Assembly (NCBI RefSeq): GCF_000264995.1
Contig: NW_006767435.1
Span: 1,884,531 to 1,948,530 of the forward strand
DNA: 64,000 nucleotides
Source: Punctularia strigosozonata HHB-11173 SS5
Lineage: Eukaryota; Basidiomycota; Agaricomycetes; Corticiales; Punctulariaceae
Reading direction: 5' to 3'
Every line of letters begins with the position of its first letter. The stretch's first letter is position 1. The translations under genes were made by a program, and so were the position numbers. A model generated the notes under the pieces. It was not told where the DNA came from. It saw nothing but the letters and a program-made list of their open reading frames with translations, and ran no database searches. This document shows positions 1 through 12,662 of this stretch, in pieces.

Positions 1-40
1 TCATCCTGAAACATCGTCGCTTCGATTCTTCCGTTTGCCA

Positions 41-1269
41 TCATCGAGCGAGTTGGGCGATGATCGCAGCAGTGCCAGCGAATAGCACTGCGAGCGGGAT
101 CGGCGCCGTCGCCGTCGTGGGCGCAGCGGAAACCGACGGACCGTCAGCACCGCCGCTGCCGTTGGTGTCGGGGCTACTTTCTCCGATGTATTGCTTGCCC
201 AGGTCGTTGATTTTGCCCTTCGAGGTCATCAGCGCATCTTTCTGTAAGGGCACCGCGTCACCGATACGATAGAGCCTGGAGCGTCGTCAGTCACTCACGG
301 AATTGACGCCTTGCATATTTTCCATCGCACCAAACCACGCATAGCGTTCTACGAAGTCCGATTGGTCCATGAACGACTGCGTCTTGTTGAGGAACAACTC
401 AATGTCGTCCATGGAACATTGGCTACCGCCGTTGTAGTTCTGGCAGGCCCATTCTGTGACCCAGATGGGACGTTGGAACGTATTGCGGAAATCTTCCAGA
501 TATTCGATCATTGCAGTCGCGTTTACGTCGTAATAGTCTAGTTATTGGAAAGAGAGGAAGCACCTGGGGGTGAGCAGCGATAGGCAGAGGTTTAGGTACA
601 AACACACGCAGGGCTATGAAGTCAATGGTGCAGCCACCATCGCAAATGGTCAGGAAGTCCTGGATCCAAGTCTTCCCTGACGGTGCGCTGGAAGGCGCAG
701 GACTGCCCAGTCGAACTCCCCGCGAACGCAATGGCTCGAGATACGTTTTCCACATTGCTGCCCCTTCTTCTGGTGTTAGATTTGATTGGCCTGCCTCCTG
801 TGGCCTGCATTAATATGTCAGCACGATTTCCTTACTGTCAATAGGACCACCAACTCGTTCATGCCAAGGACTGCAGTTATACCACCGGCTTCGATGGTAT
901 TGTTGATGGTCGTGGAAAACTGGTCGACTTGGGATTGACCCCACAACATTGGGACGAACTCAAGCTTCGTGTTCGTAGGGCTCGGCCCCCAGGAATAATA
1001 CCTGTATCATCGAGTTTGTAACGCGATCACCGGAGAGACCTGTGCACTCACCAGGACACTTTGCCTGTTGTCTGATATTGCGTAATGTCGACAGACTGAC
1101 CATTTGGCCAGGCCAGACCCGCCTTGGAGGAGCTGGTGACAGAACGGTCGGGGAAATCGTGTACAGGCAACGATTGCGGTGCGGCGGTGCAAGGCTCGAC
1201 TTGGTTGAAGATGACGAGGCATATGAAGCAAGCATGGGTGGCCCAGGTCCTTGATTTCCATGAAAGCAT
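41..1269 (-). CDS. GH128 (Asl1-type) endo-beta-1,3-glucanase, secreted, probably GPI-anchored
   Basis: Multi-exon gene. The chosen start at 1269 gives a hydrophobic N-terminal stretch (TWATHACFICLVIF) that fits a signal peptide. The family hallmarks follow: AGLAWPNG, KVSWYYSWGP, FVPMLWG, ITAVLGMNE (the Glu is the expected acid/base residue) and WVTEWACQ (the Glu is the expected nucleophile), then YAWFGAM. GH128 enzymes cut beta-1,3-glucan in fungal cell walls. The C-terminus has a Ser/Thr/Pro-rich linker and a hydrophobic tail (IPLAVLFAGTAAIIAQLAR), which suggests a GPI signal and wall remodelling at the cell surface. Family and strand are secure; exact intron borders, especially near 285, were not settled. 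A TATA-like stretch lies near 1330. Confidence 0.85.
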
Positions 1270-2721
1270 GACGGCTTTATTGAACTATTTCGTGAGATCG
1301 TGAAAGAGGTTATTAGTACAAGAGTGTAGATATAGGTAGGTGTGTCATCATACCTTACCTGGGCATAACCACTCGTCCTTATGTAGCACGGAGATCATGG
1401 AGCACACTTGTGAATGCGACCGGCCATTGTTTTCGTCATGGGCTGACTACAGACACCGGGTGTGCATGTTGCGCGATGTGAAGGCATCCGTGTCCCGCGC
1501 TTGGTGGAGTCGAGACGTTGTGTATCAGTGACGTCATCGTCAATGAACTACCAATTGGGTCTGAAGACCTTACTTACCAGTGAGCGCTTTTAGATCAATG
1601 CGATACACGCCTGTGTATAGACAGTACCAGTCAGTACAGCACGCTGGAAGCTGTAGAAAGCTTGCCTCGGTTTGGATCTCAGGTCTGTAGCTCGCGGCGA
1701 CGTCTGTTGAATCGTCTCCCTGGGTCCAGCGAAGCCCATAAGCAAATTGCTAACCCATGGACAACACGCCTAGAGGCTACGGACGGTATCGATTAAGGGA
1801 AAGGTCCAAATAATCACCATTATATGGTGCCATGGGAAACGCTCGAGGAAATTCTAACGGCGAGAGTACCACTCAGACTGTAAGCGCCAAGCCGTGTGAA
1901 GTGATGATTCCTGAAGCTCCTTCTTCCGCTTTTATGGTGAACGACGGCCCGCTCATGGCGCAATCACTGCTATACCAGTACGTCCTGTGCTAAGTACAAT
2001 GGGGCGGTCAATCAAGACTCCCGGTCTCGCTAATGCTACGATCTCGTGAAATGAACTCTCTTCCATAGGGTTGATGGCAGCTTACTGGAATTCGCACATG
2101 GCACATGCTCTCAAGCGCTAACAACGGACAGGAGCGTGGCGCGGCGAAGTTCTTATCGATTTGGGCGCAATAACAATATCCTGGGCCTTGTCAGCATGGA
2201 TGATTTCACAGGTCGAACTCAAACGTATTACCGATGGTCGCATGGCGGACCATCGTGCCCCACCCACTAGATCACTGGGACCACTGGCATCGTCTGCGTC
2301 AGCCATTTTCGTCAGACTTGTGGTTTTGATTGGTTCTTCTCCGTTCGAGGTCGAAGTGGTCCAAGATATGGTTGCTGTGTTCGTTTGGGATATGCCATGT
2401 ATGCTGCGGCAAGACTTGCTGTTCAGAGGACAGGGACCACGAAAGCGCTCTACAGCTTGACCCCCCTTCGGAACAAGATGTGCAAGATTTGGTAATGCGC
2501 TGCGTCTTTATTCTGGGTAACTGAATGGCGCGGGCGTCTAGTTATTCAGGGCATGCTTCTCGGCCATCTGACGCATGGTTCCGTACGCGTTCGCTGCGCC
2601 AAATTACGGCTGAAAACTCTAATAATTTGGTTGTTCATCGCCTCACTATAGCTCTACAGAGGTACTTAAACTGCCTAGGCCGTGCCGGTTCTCGTCTCAT
2701 CATAAGCCATCATCCTACACA
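1270..2721. other. Intergenic region
   Basis: About 1.45 kb between the divergent GH128 and DUF6699 genes. Only short, unsupported reading frames are present on either strand. The longest ATG-led one on the minus strand (2118-2306) resembles nothing I know. I see no repeat or RNA gene. Confidence 0.5.
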
Positions 2722-3511
2722 ATGACCATCCCGACGAATTATTTGGGCGGCTGGGGCCAGCAGTACCCGGCTCACGGACAGGGCCAACATGTATTATGGG
2801 TGCCTCAGGCGGTTCAGCAAACTGTACCGATGTTCGTTACCCCGAATGCCCCGCATCCACATTGGCCTACCCATGCCCGCTCATCGGACCGCAGACGTAG
2901 TAAGTATCTCTGCGTCGCTGTCCACGCCACATATTCTGACCGGCCTGATCGCAGGATCTCCCGCATGGTCGCCGCCCGCGTCCCTGACTCATCCCGAGCT
3001 TTGCTACGGTCTAGCGACGGATTCTCTCGTCGTTCAATGGGACGTCCGCCATCCTCCAAATAGTAACATTCCTCCGAACGACTACAATCATCTTGGGCGA
3101 TTCCCCGTCATTCCCCAGAGCCAACCAACACATATCCGATTGATATCCAAGAATTTTCCTTGGACGATCGACATCGTGCACAGCAAGAAGATATACTTGC
3201 CATCTCCGGAGCCTGTCAGCTGTGCATATATGTGGGAGAAGCTCTATCAAGCCTTGCAATCACCACTGGAAGCAGGCGAGTGGGCGCTGATATCCGAAGA
3301 CGAGGAGAAGGCGACGGCCATCAAGGAGGCCGCAGCGGAACGGGCGACGCGCGATGGGGACCAACATATCAAACGTATCGATTATCTTAGAGGACACACC
3401 ATGTTCAGGGGATTGAAGAAGAACGAGGAGCTCGAACAACGTATCCTGCTTCCAGGAGAAGAGGTTTGTGCGCAGACGTGGGTTGTGAAATTTGGACCAC
3501 GGCCCAAGTAG
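2722..3511 (+). CDS. DUF6699-domain protein
   Basis: Two exons, 2722-2899 and 2955-3511, with a 55-nt intron (GTAAGT...GCAG). Together they give 244 aa in one open frame. The N-terminal third is Pro/Gln/His-rich low-complexity sequence. The C-terminal part has the features usual for DUF6699 proteins of Agaricomycetes: VQWDVRHPP, a PQSQPTHIRLISKNFPW stretch, and near the end DYLRGHTMFRGL. The function of this domain is not known. No signal peptide or membrane segment is visible. It is convergent with the next gene, 264 bp away. Confidence 0.8.
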
Positions 3512-3775
3512 CGTGACAATCAGATAGAGAACAAGTTTGCGCGGGAGGGTGCATGCTCTGCCAATGTAAACTATCTTTACCAATATTGTGCCGACCGAAG
3601 CTCGGCATTATTATCGTCCGTTAGCCCTTCCCCGTTGATCAACCCGCGGAACGACGCGGAAGGCGGTAAGCCATAAGCTATATCATTAAGAGACTACGAA
3701 AACCCAGAAAACAAGATCAACCCGTAAAATAGATCAGCGGATGCCTAACGTATTCGCAGCGTCAAAGGAAAGCTC

Positions 3776-4490
3776 TTAGTAGCTACCGTACGAGCCGGAG
3801 CTCTCCGAGGAGCTCGAAATGGACTCGGAGGAGCTCGAGACAGATTCCGAAGAGCTCGAGATAGACTCCGCGTTGACGGAGACGACGCTCATGATCGACT
3901 CGAGCATCTGGATAACCACCTCCTGCTCGCTGATGTTGACCATGTGGCTCTCGATGACGTTGACAACGTCAGATTGCTCGCTGCGATGACGCCCTCAGAA
4001 AGGGCTCAAATAAACGGCGAGGAGAAAGTTGCTCACATAGATACGCCGAAAGATTGCATCTCTTCGATGATTTCCTGAATGTCGCTTTCCCTCCTGAAAG
4101 CAGTGTTGAGTACCACCACTTCGAACCAGAATGTTCAATGCCTACACCACGTTGGTAGTGACCGTGGACAGGACCAGAGACTCCACCATGGACTGGACGA
4201 TGATGGTCTCGGACGAGCTCGAGCGCCTGAGTGTGATAGAAAATTTAAGATGCTGTTGCAATCATAGGAACAACCATAGTACGAACCACGAAGAGGAAAT
4301 GTGGCTACCGATGTTGTGGAAGTAACCCGACATGTTGTGAGAGAGCGTCCTCGAGATCCTGCAAGGAATATTGAAGGATTAATATAGGCTACTCGATATA
4401 AATTGGGAAAAGTTCTTGCATGACAGGTGCCGCGAGGATAGGGGCAACCAAAGAAGCAGCAAGGAAAGCGGCGGTAAAGATGCGAACCAT
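3776..4490 (-). CDS. Small secreted protein with Ser-rich tandem-repeat tail
   Basis: The start at 4490 opens with a clear signal peptide (MVRIFTAAFLAASLVAPILA). The last exon, ending at 3776, encodes EQSDVVNVIESHMVNISEQ, then EVVIQMLESIMSVVS, then three Ser/Glu-rich units and a GSYGSY terminus. The middle is broken by several short introns whose borders I could not fix; the first acceptor is probably CTTGCAG near 4359. I do not recognise the family. A small secreted, helix-prone protein with a Ser tail could be a surface-active or effector-like protein, but that is inference. A TATAAAACC box lies about 155 bp upstream. Confidence 0.6.
3810..3872 (-). repeat. Three tandem 21-nt units coding for a 7-residue Ser/Glu repeat
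   Basis: Three consecutive 21-nt units (3810-3830, 3831-3851, 3852-3872) each begin gagctcga on the plus strand. On the coding strand they give near-identical Ser-rich heptads (SES-I/V-SSS type) in the tail of the small secreted protein. Confidence 0.75.
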
Positions 4491-5573
4491 GGCAGCAGAA
4501 AATTTAATAGAGAGCGGGGGCGGAGTGCAAAGAGCGTTAAGTGACGGCACCGGGAAGTTGAAGATGAAGGGGAACGAAAGGTAAACCGGTACCTGGAAAG
4601 AACGAAGGAAGCTGGGATGAGGATAGCAGTCGTAGGGTGTAGGTTTTATACTTATGGAAAACTGCGCGTGCCAAGCCCATCGCCACCCAAACTGAGCATA
4701 TCGTCCAATGGGGAGTAATGCTCCGGCGAGAATGGGCGCTTCAGGCGGTGCAATGGCAGCGACGGATGGTTTCCAAAGGATTGGGCGGCTCACGGACGTG
4801 CGGAAGACGGTGTTGAAACCGTGGAGGCCAAAAATACCGCGCATTGACTTTGATGGGCCTGACCTGCGAAAGCTATCGTTGTGCGACTTGAAGTATGTGC
4901 GGGGCACGAACAATGCCGATACGACGACCAAGTCCCGGTGTTGATGTCCACAGCACACCTTGAAGCCTAATAGAACAGGAGGCAATTTGCGCTAGGATCC
5001 TCAGGATGATCGAGACCGGGACACGCGGCGTTGGAACTTGAAAACATGTCTGACGGCGATGCTGATGCGCCCGCCCACTGTGAAGGCGAGGGAAGGCAGA
5101 AGCAACGGTCTGAACCAGACTTGATGGATGGAAGTTTGTGCTACCCAATGGCATGAACAGGAAAGGAACGTCTGTGAGAGCGTCAGCGTAGTATCATTTC
5201 CCAAGAGAGTAAGAGCCTTTGAGTCAAGCGCATGGAGTTGTGTAAGTCGGCCCCGCCATCATTGAATGACAGGCAGCCCTGTTCAGAATCTTTGTATGAT
5301 TTGTGTGTCGTCAATGTCACGACAGTTGCGACAAGTGCATATACCAGCGAATCGGAGAAGTCAGTGGTTCCGTATTAATAGTTGACGCTGTGGTCAAAGA
5401 GCTCAATCAGATTCTCAGCCACAGCCTCTGACTACAATCCACTACGATCCATACACGGCTATTGCCGTACCGCCAGCACACGCGGTGGGTACCACGATAC
5501 GTGCAAAAGTGACATGATTCCGACGCCGGCATATAGACGTCTACGGCGGGATATCGCCCAACGTCGTCTCAGT
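4491..5573. other. Intergenic region with TATA box
   Basis: About 1.1 kb upstream of the small secreted protein and downstream of the aldo-keto reductase. A TATAAAACC box (minus strand, 4644-4651) is the only clear signal. A 198-codon frame on the minus strand reads through this promoter and shows no family features. Confidence 0.45.
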
Positions 5574-7289
5574 TTAACGGTAGTAGGACGGACCACTCCC
5601 CTTAACCCCGCTCCAAGCCTCGTCCAAAGTCTTGACAACCTCGTCGTCTGTTCGTAACGGGCGTTAGTAGAAGCGCAGGGAAAGGACGAATAGTGCACGC
5701 ACGGAGAGGTCCTTTCTCCAGATCAACAAGGTTCTAGCGTCAAATTGATCAACGCCGGCATTCGAGAGGAGCAAGACCGGGTAAACGCACCTGTTCGATG
5801 TGCTTCAGGCTGGATGCGCCGATAATAACCGAATCCCCGAACTCTCACTTCATGGCGCTGTGATGCGAAATCCATCGAAGCGCTGCAAGAGCGACGGACT
5901 CATAAGTGAGCTAGAATTGGTACGGTCGGTGTGAGAAGCCGACTTACCACTTACCGACTTCAGCCATGGTGAGGCCGTGCTTGTCTGCGACCTTCTTGAT
6001 ATTCGTGACGGTGTCGAAGTAGGCGTCGGTCCAGTAGACGGTGCTCGCAAACTACAGAATTGCCGAACAAGGTAAACAAGGCAACCGAGTCCGTTCTCCG
6101 AAATATCCGTACCTTTCCTAGCCACTTGTTAGTGTCGAAGCGTGAACCTGGTTCGACCTTGGCATCCTTGCTCAGATATTTGCCGGTGAAGAAACCTCCG
6201 CCCACTGCATTGTGATAGTGGTGAGCACGCATATCGTGATATAGCAGTTGGCGAAGAGGCGCACGGGGGTTATACGCGTAAAAGCTGATGCCATACTTGC
6301 GCAAGCAAGGGAACAATTCAGGTTCCACGCCGCTGCCGAAAACATACACTGTCAGCTGGGAACCACGAAATGTTCGCAATGAACACACCGTCGAACGGCG
6401 TTGTAGAGCCCTTGATAAACAGTCGGCTGGACGTAATCATTGGCCTTGCAAATTCGCAGATCTGCGCGACTTCCCAGCTGGGCATGGAGCACTCTCGTAT
6501 CAGTGCGGGTCCGAGGGTGAGAGTTGTTCTGAACCTACGCCATGTAGTTGCTGAGGCCGAAGCGTTTGAACTTTCCCTCCTTGTAAAGTTCATTCACGGC
6601 CTTCATGGTAACCTCGTAAGGAGTCGTGCGGTCGGGAGAGTGTAAGTACCACAGGTCAATACAGCTAGGTCGGAACGGAGCATCGGCAACATGATCAGCC
6701 AAAACAACCGGAAGGCACGTACTCGGTGTTCAGCTCCTTCAGGGAGACATCGAGCCATTTACGGAGATCCTCCGGCCCGTGAGAAATAGTCTCTGTCCCG
6801 ACCACTGTCGCCAACTGGTCAAAGGAAGCCAATGAGGTCGCCGAAAGCACGTACTTCCGTTCCTAAAGGCTACCGGTATGTGGTGGGAAACAGCTTTGTC
6901 GCAACTTTCAGACCTTTCTTGGCATAATCGATCCGGGCGAGGTAGGACTCCGCGCTGCCCCCTCCATAAGCTCGAGCGGTGTCCAGCTTGCAGCGTGACA
7001 AATTCAGATGTGTTAGAATGCTCAAGTGGAGATAGCTTACCTCAGTATGGCCATGAGCCGCAAATGCATCGATGATTGCCGCGATTTCTATCACCATTCA
7101 GACTTTATAGGTATCATGAACGGCAAGCATGAACAGACCTTTCAAATCCGAGACCCGAGCGGCCTCAGTACCGGGATCTCCAAATGTCATGCAGCCCTGA
7201 GTAGCCGTGAAGCATAGCAATCAATCGTGGCTGATGAAACGTTGACTCACCATGACAATGTTGAGCGCGCTCTTCGGGGTGGTGGCCAT
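5574..7289 (-). pseudogene. AKR7-type aldo-keto reductase, probably inactivated
   Basis: Homologous to AKR7 enzymes (aflatoxin-aldehyde/succinic-semialdehyde reductases, NADPH-dependent). The start at 7289 gives MATTPKSALNIVM, then CMTFGDPGTEAARVSDLK, DTARAYGG (catalytic Asp and Tyr), VATKLFP (Lys), YLHSPDRTTPYEV (His), SWEVAQICEFA, NDYVQPTVYQG, LFPCLRKYGISFYAYNP, GGGFFTGKYL, IIGASSLKHIEQ and the usual end, SGPSYYR then stop. Two lesions are seen. Near 6449 one base appears to be missing (CEFA is followed by KANDYV only in another frame). At 5845-5847 an in-frame TGA replaces the residue expected after HHSAMK. All other parts look well preserved, so this is a recent pseudogene or carries sequencing errors. 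Multiple 50-60 nt introns. Confidence 0.75.
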
Positions 7290-8483
7290 TATGACTCGGA
7301 GTTGGATGTTCAAGGTTCATCTTCTCCGACAGCTTGACGGTATTTATACCTTGCTTCCACCTCATGCAAGACGATGAGGCCTGTGATAAGAATAGCGAGA
7401 GCAGTGGGTACATGTCCAATCCAAGGTTGCAATCCTGCATTGCCGACATGCCGGGCACGTGAGCGCGCGGCGGCGCGACGCGACAGGACGCGACGCATTC
7501 ATAGCTTGACCAGCGTATCTCTGCAACGCAAGTGCTCTCGCGATCTGTGCGCTCAAGCCCGGAACTCGCAGTGGGCTTGCTAACCCGACTACGGTGGTTC
7601 AATTTGCCATCAAAAGCGGCACCAACGGACATGCATACCATGCTCGGATCCCACCGCGCCGCTCTACCATGACTCCGCGATGGACCTCACTGTGCGATGC
7701 TCACAACACCTGTCTTGTAGCCGTTTACGCGTCGCAGTGACGCAGTCATGGCCACGCATAGGCACACCCCCAATAGTTGTCGGATTGTAGCTCACCAAGA
7801 TTGGGAACGACTGCCTCCATCGCGAACACTTTACATGGCAGCAACAATACAGTATCATAGCATCATCGTTGGCCCTTATCGCGCTATTCTTCGACAGTGA
7901 CGCAGGTACGCTCTCTTTGACAACGTTGTAATCAAATGTGTTCCGCGGATCTTCGCCCCATAGACAATAGTCTTCGCTGGCAATGGGAAGAAGGCTGCCT
8001 GCGAGCGGGGCGACGACGACACCCAAGGCACTTGGCTCCGTTCTGGTCGGAAGTAGCACCAGGTCGCAGACTGCTACCGACATCCCTTTCCTGCAGATCG
8101 CGAAGCGTTCGGAACTGCTTTGCAGTGCCAGTAGGCAAACCAGCATGTCTGTTTTTGCGGGTGACATGGCCACCACGTGTTCGCTTCTCCGCAGATGGGC
8201 TGCACTCGACGAACGAAAAGGCAAACGCATTGGTTGCCCTTGCCATTGGCGTATGCCAGTTCCGCGTGTAGCCAGCCGCATTGATCATAACACAGTATGC
8301 TGGATTGATAGCTTGATGCTTACGGGAAAAGTTATATGAATATCCAAGCTTAATACTAAACGAATTAGTGTCCTTGATGACTTTCGGCAGTGCCAACCGG
8401 CATGCGAATCGGTATGGTGCAGTATCAATATATATCTGGGTTTACAGATGGTATACATCGGTTTTTACAACGGGTTGTCAGCA
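7290..8483. other. Intergenic region
   Basis: About 1.2 kb between the start of the reductase gene and the 3' end of the subtilase gene. A short CpG-rich run (about 7460-7500) is the only visible feature. Long open frames here on the minus strand show no domain or codon pattern I can support. Confidence 0.4.
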
Positions 8484-11400
8484 TTATGCGGCGACACCGA
8501 TGACTGGCGACAGCCACGACTCAAAGTCCGCCTCATTCTTGGGGCTTCCGGTAACCTTGAGAGCGCGGAAAAGTAGCTTGTAGGAGCCGTTGGGGATGGT
8601 CGTGCCGTTGGCGAAGGTGTTGGTCAGCGTGATCTCGCTCCAGCCGTTGTCCGCGGCATCCTACAAATCGGAAATCAGTCACTCGTCAAGAACAGACTTG
8701 GTGAGCGTCTACTCACGGAAGCGTCGGAGTTCCTTGGGCTGTAGTCGAATTCGAACACGTTGCCGAGCGTCTTGATCGACGAAGAAGACTTCCTCGGGAG
8801 GAGATCGAGCTCCTCCCGGCGGTTCAGTGTCGTAGAGATCTTCGCGTTGGACGGAACGAGATCGACAAGGATCAAGGGCGTACCGAAGGCCAAGCTGCAC
8901 GAACGCATCGTTAGTTTACGAGACCTTGTGGATAATCGTACGGAAATGCGTACCGGAAGAGCAGGGTCGGCGCGTCAGTGCCGTTGAACGTGTAATTCGT
9001 GGGTGCAACCTGGACATCACCCGCGGTGTCGAGGATGGCAGGGAGCTGTAGGCCGAAGAACTCGTCCGTGTTGTCTACGATCTGCTTGTCCTTGAGGGAG
9101 GCGGCGAGACCCATATAAGCTACCTGAAGCTGCTCGTCCGCGCTCGTGAGCTGGATCCAGCCGGAGAACACGGGGAACGTCGTCGCGTCGACTCCCTTAG
9201 GAGCAGTGAAGTGTGCGGTGAGCTTCTGAGTCTGACCCGGGCGGACAGTGAAGGAGGACTCGCTGAACTTGACGGACGCGTACTGCGTCGTGAGCGGAAC
9301 CGGTCCGTCCGCGGCGAAAATGTCGCCGGCCGTGACGGTCGTGGCTGTGCCAGCCGGGACGTGCGAGAGCTTGAAGGATTTGCTAGTCCGACCCGTGTTC
9401 TTGACAGTGAAGGTCTGGAGAGGCTTGAAGTTGGCGGTGTCGTTGAGGACGAATTGGCCGGGGGAGACGATGATGTGGGTGTTGAGCGCATGGAAGGCGT
9501 CAACTAGGCCGGCACCCTGTTGGGTGAGGGTCTGGAGTGGGTCCCCGTCCGTCTTGCTAGAAGGAACCTTCTGCGCTGTAGTCTGGAAAAGGTCCCGTGC
9601 AGCGATACCAACGGCGGGGGAGGTTCCCTTCACGCCGAAGAGGAGTGCGGAGACACCGGCCTGTGATAAAGTACATGACTACGTGTTCAATGCATGGAAA
9701 GGCAAAAACGCACCATGAACGGAGTGGCCATACTGGTACCGGAGAGCACTGCGAACGAGCCAAGGGGAACAGGGAAGGTCGAGATGATGTTGCCGCCGGG
9801 CGCGGCAATCGCCGGCTTGACTGTTCAGGTTGGTCAGAGAAGGCTGTGTTTAGGGTAGAACACCGGGGCCAATATTACTCACAGAACATATCGTTGGTAG
9901 GACCGTACGAGGTGAACGTCGATACCAAGCCTCCGACGTCAGACGGGAACTGGGTATCCGCTCCCGACTGCGGGAAGGTGAGGAGCACTTCCTTGCCAGC
10001 AGCGAATTGTTCGACGAGCTGCAGGCAAAGTCAGCCGGTGTTGAGGTCGCAGGACACGTTGTAACGTACGAAAGCACCGTCGTCAGCCTGGATCAGGGTA
10101 GCGGTGAAGTTGTCAACGGTGATAGCGGCAAAGCCGTTGCCGTTGTCGTAGATGAGGGCGGCGGTCATACCCTTGTCGGCTGCGTTCTGGAGCTTCTGGA
10201 CGAACGTGCACGTTCCACGACGGATTACGACGATGAACTTGGAGAGATCCGGAGTGCTGTCGGGTAGCGGGTCGCAAGCGTCGTCCACCACGGTGGTGTC
10301 GTTGCTCGTCGCGTAGACGGGACGGGTATCATTGATAGGGAGAGGGAACGTGGCGAAGTAGGTTATCGGGTCGTGGGTGACGTCTCCGGAGACGGTGGCG
10401 TTCTGCAAAGGAATGACAGTGTTTTCGATGGACGCGACAGAGAGGGAGTTGATGCCGTTGCCGGGGGATGAGGAGTACCAGGAGCCGAACGCGCCGTCAT
10501 TGCCAGCGGCGATGGTGACAATACGGCCGGTTGCAGAGATGCGAGAAGAGACGACAGAGGAGGAGGATTCTGTCCAGCCGTCGGCGCCGCCGAGGGACAT
10601 GGTCAGGATGTTCATGCCATCAGAGACACCGCGGAGAAGGGCCTCGACGATGACTAAAACCAGAAGGATCAGAGAAGGAACACGGCGAAACATCAAGCAG
10701 CCTTACTGTCATCAGAGACGGATCCCGAGCAGCCGAAAAGCCTGTACGAGAAGATGGTCGATTCGTATGCAACACCGGAGATGTTGAACTCGTTGCCAGG
10801 GTTGGCGCCGATGATACCGGCGACGTGGGTTCCGTGCCCATTGCACCTGATTGTGTTCGTATGAGAGGTGGGATAACCAAGCAAAATGGGGGAGACTTAC
10901 TGATCCAGGGGATCATTGTCCGGCACGGGAGTGTTGCTGCCATCGTAAGCGTCGCCAACGAAGTCGAAGCCACCAGCAACTTTGAACCCAGGGCCAAAGC
11001 CTCCACCAAGGCTCGGGTGCGTATAGTCGGTTCCTATTCAGAGATAGCACAAGTGTCAGTCCGGTGCGACGCGATCACATGATCTCATGGAAGACTGCAA
11101 TACGCAATTAGGGCCACGCGTGCTGGAGAGAAGGGAAACGCGGGCTCCGTTCTCCAGGACTCCAAATACACCGAAGATGCAAAGAAGGACGCAAACTGAC
11201 CTGTATCAATGATGCCAATCTTGATTCCCTTGCCGAGGACACCTTTTGCGTGAAGCTTGTCGACGCCGGTGAGAATATGGGTGGACTCCGTGTCCGCCGG
11301 AACATGGGGATCTGAACGGGACTTGACGATTTCAAGCTTCTTCAGCTGATCCTTCGGAGAGGGGATGGAGATGACAGGACGGAGCGCCTGAATCTTCGGG

Positions 11401-11778
11401 TCGCTGACCAGGGTTTTCACATCCTATTCAACGAAAACAAGATGAAACCAAAGGTTAGCAGGGCGATCCCACGGCACGAATCGGAGCACGAACATCGGCG
11501 TTATCCAGAGTGACACTAGCCCCGACGAAGAGACCCTCGTGGTTGAACTCCCTGTCGACGGTGAAACCGACGCCACGCTTGCGTAGGCTGTCGTAAACGG
11601 CCTCATGCGGAGAACGCCCCTGGAGGTCGCGGGGTATCTCGGAGACGGACGCGACCTCGAAGATGAACTTGTTCGGGATGGCGTTATTGGGCAACGAGGT
11701 CGTGCGGTGGCTCGGGAGCGTAACGACGGCGACAGCCGCGCCAGCGAGGAGGAGGGGGGAGAAATAGCGGGCCTTCAT
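8484..11778 (-). CDS. Secreted subtilisin-like serine protease (S8, minor-extracellular-protease type)
   Basis: The start at 11778 gives a signal peptide ([19 protein letters not shown]), then a propeptide with an I9-like stretch (KFIFEVAS). The catalytic triad is visible: Asp in KIGIIDTG (about 11205), His in GHGTHVAGI (about 10830), Ser in SGTSMATPF (about 9740). The oxyanion Asn lies in [10 protein letters not shown]-type insert sits between His and Ser ([17 protein letters not shown]). After the catalytic domain comes an fn3-like region ([11 protein letters not shown]) and the protein ends SPVIGVAA. Many introns. The length, around 900 aa, fits Vpr-like fungal subtilases that degrade extracellular protein. 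It is divergently transcribed from the muskelin-like gene. Confidence 0.88.
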
Positions 11779-11825
11779 GTTCGACGACCGCGACCCTTGG
11801 CGGCGGTGGAACGACGGGCAGACGG

Positions 11826-11833
11826 TTTATATA
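11826..11833 (-). promoter_or_regulatory. TATA box of the subtilase gene
   Basis: On the minus strand the sequence reads TATATAAA, 48 nt upstream of the chosen ATG. This supports the start at 11778. Confidence 0.55.
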
Positions 11834-12662
11834 CCGATCCAACGGCGGATTATGGCGGGGTTGGAACACATGCCCGAGGGGCGCGAGGTTATATATGGGA
11901 GTCGGCGGGTCCACACATAGCTAACACAAGCACATGGCCGTCTTCTGTTTTCGCAGAGGGCATCCACTTGGCAGCAGCGGTCGGCTTCTTTTGCGCCCTA
12001 TCAACGGATGCCGGCTGGAATGGTAGCGAAGCGTGCAGATCCTGGGCCCGTTGATGGGCAGATGGAAACAGCAAACGCGATGGGGCTTGGCCTGAACGAT
12101 GGTCAAGGTCTGTGCTGCTTGACCGAGTGGAGATGTCGCTGCATATATTCTAGGCAAGAAGCAGCGCCCGAAGCTGTTTGAATGGCTGTTTCACACATGA
12201 CGAGCCTTGTTCTGGATCAGAATTTCCCCGCAGGCGATAAGGAAGGGTCGGCGAAGGGGATCAAAGGGGATCAATCGGGCGACCAACGCGTTCGTCAGGG
12301 ACGGCGAGTTGTTCTTGTGCACCGGTCCCTGCCCAGGCCCAGTGCTCGCATGGCGACTTGATGGCTGCGCTTCGTCCAGCGCTAGCGTGCTACGAGCGTC
12401 ATCGCGACTTCCGCCCTCGCCTCCGTTCAAGCAAGTCGCTCTGCATACCCACCGGCGATGGCGAGCAGACCGGTATGGGCTGCGTCTTCACAGGCTGCCA
12501 TCACGCTGCATGGATATTCGTGCTATCGGAATCAGATGGTCCATCACTGGCCCCCACGAGTTTCTCAGCCAAAGTCCCAGGAAAAGGGACGAGCAGCCTG
12601 AGTGAGAATAATCAGACCGCGATGGCAATGCGTCGCGTGACCCGAACGCGCATCTCTACGCG
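11834..12662. other. Divergent promoter region
   Basis: The shared upstream region of the subtilase (-) and the muskelin-like gene (+). A second TATATA stretch occurs near 11890. Open frames on the plus strand (12207-12605) lack recognisable features. Confidence 0.4.

Noticed and set aside
7664-8396. Overlapping 205- and 154-codon minus-strand frames in the gap before the subtilase 3' end
   Set aside because: No start context, motif or splice partner; residue composition looks random.
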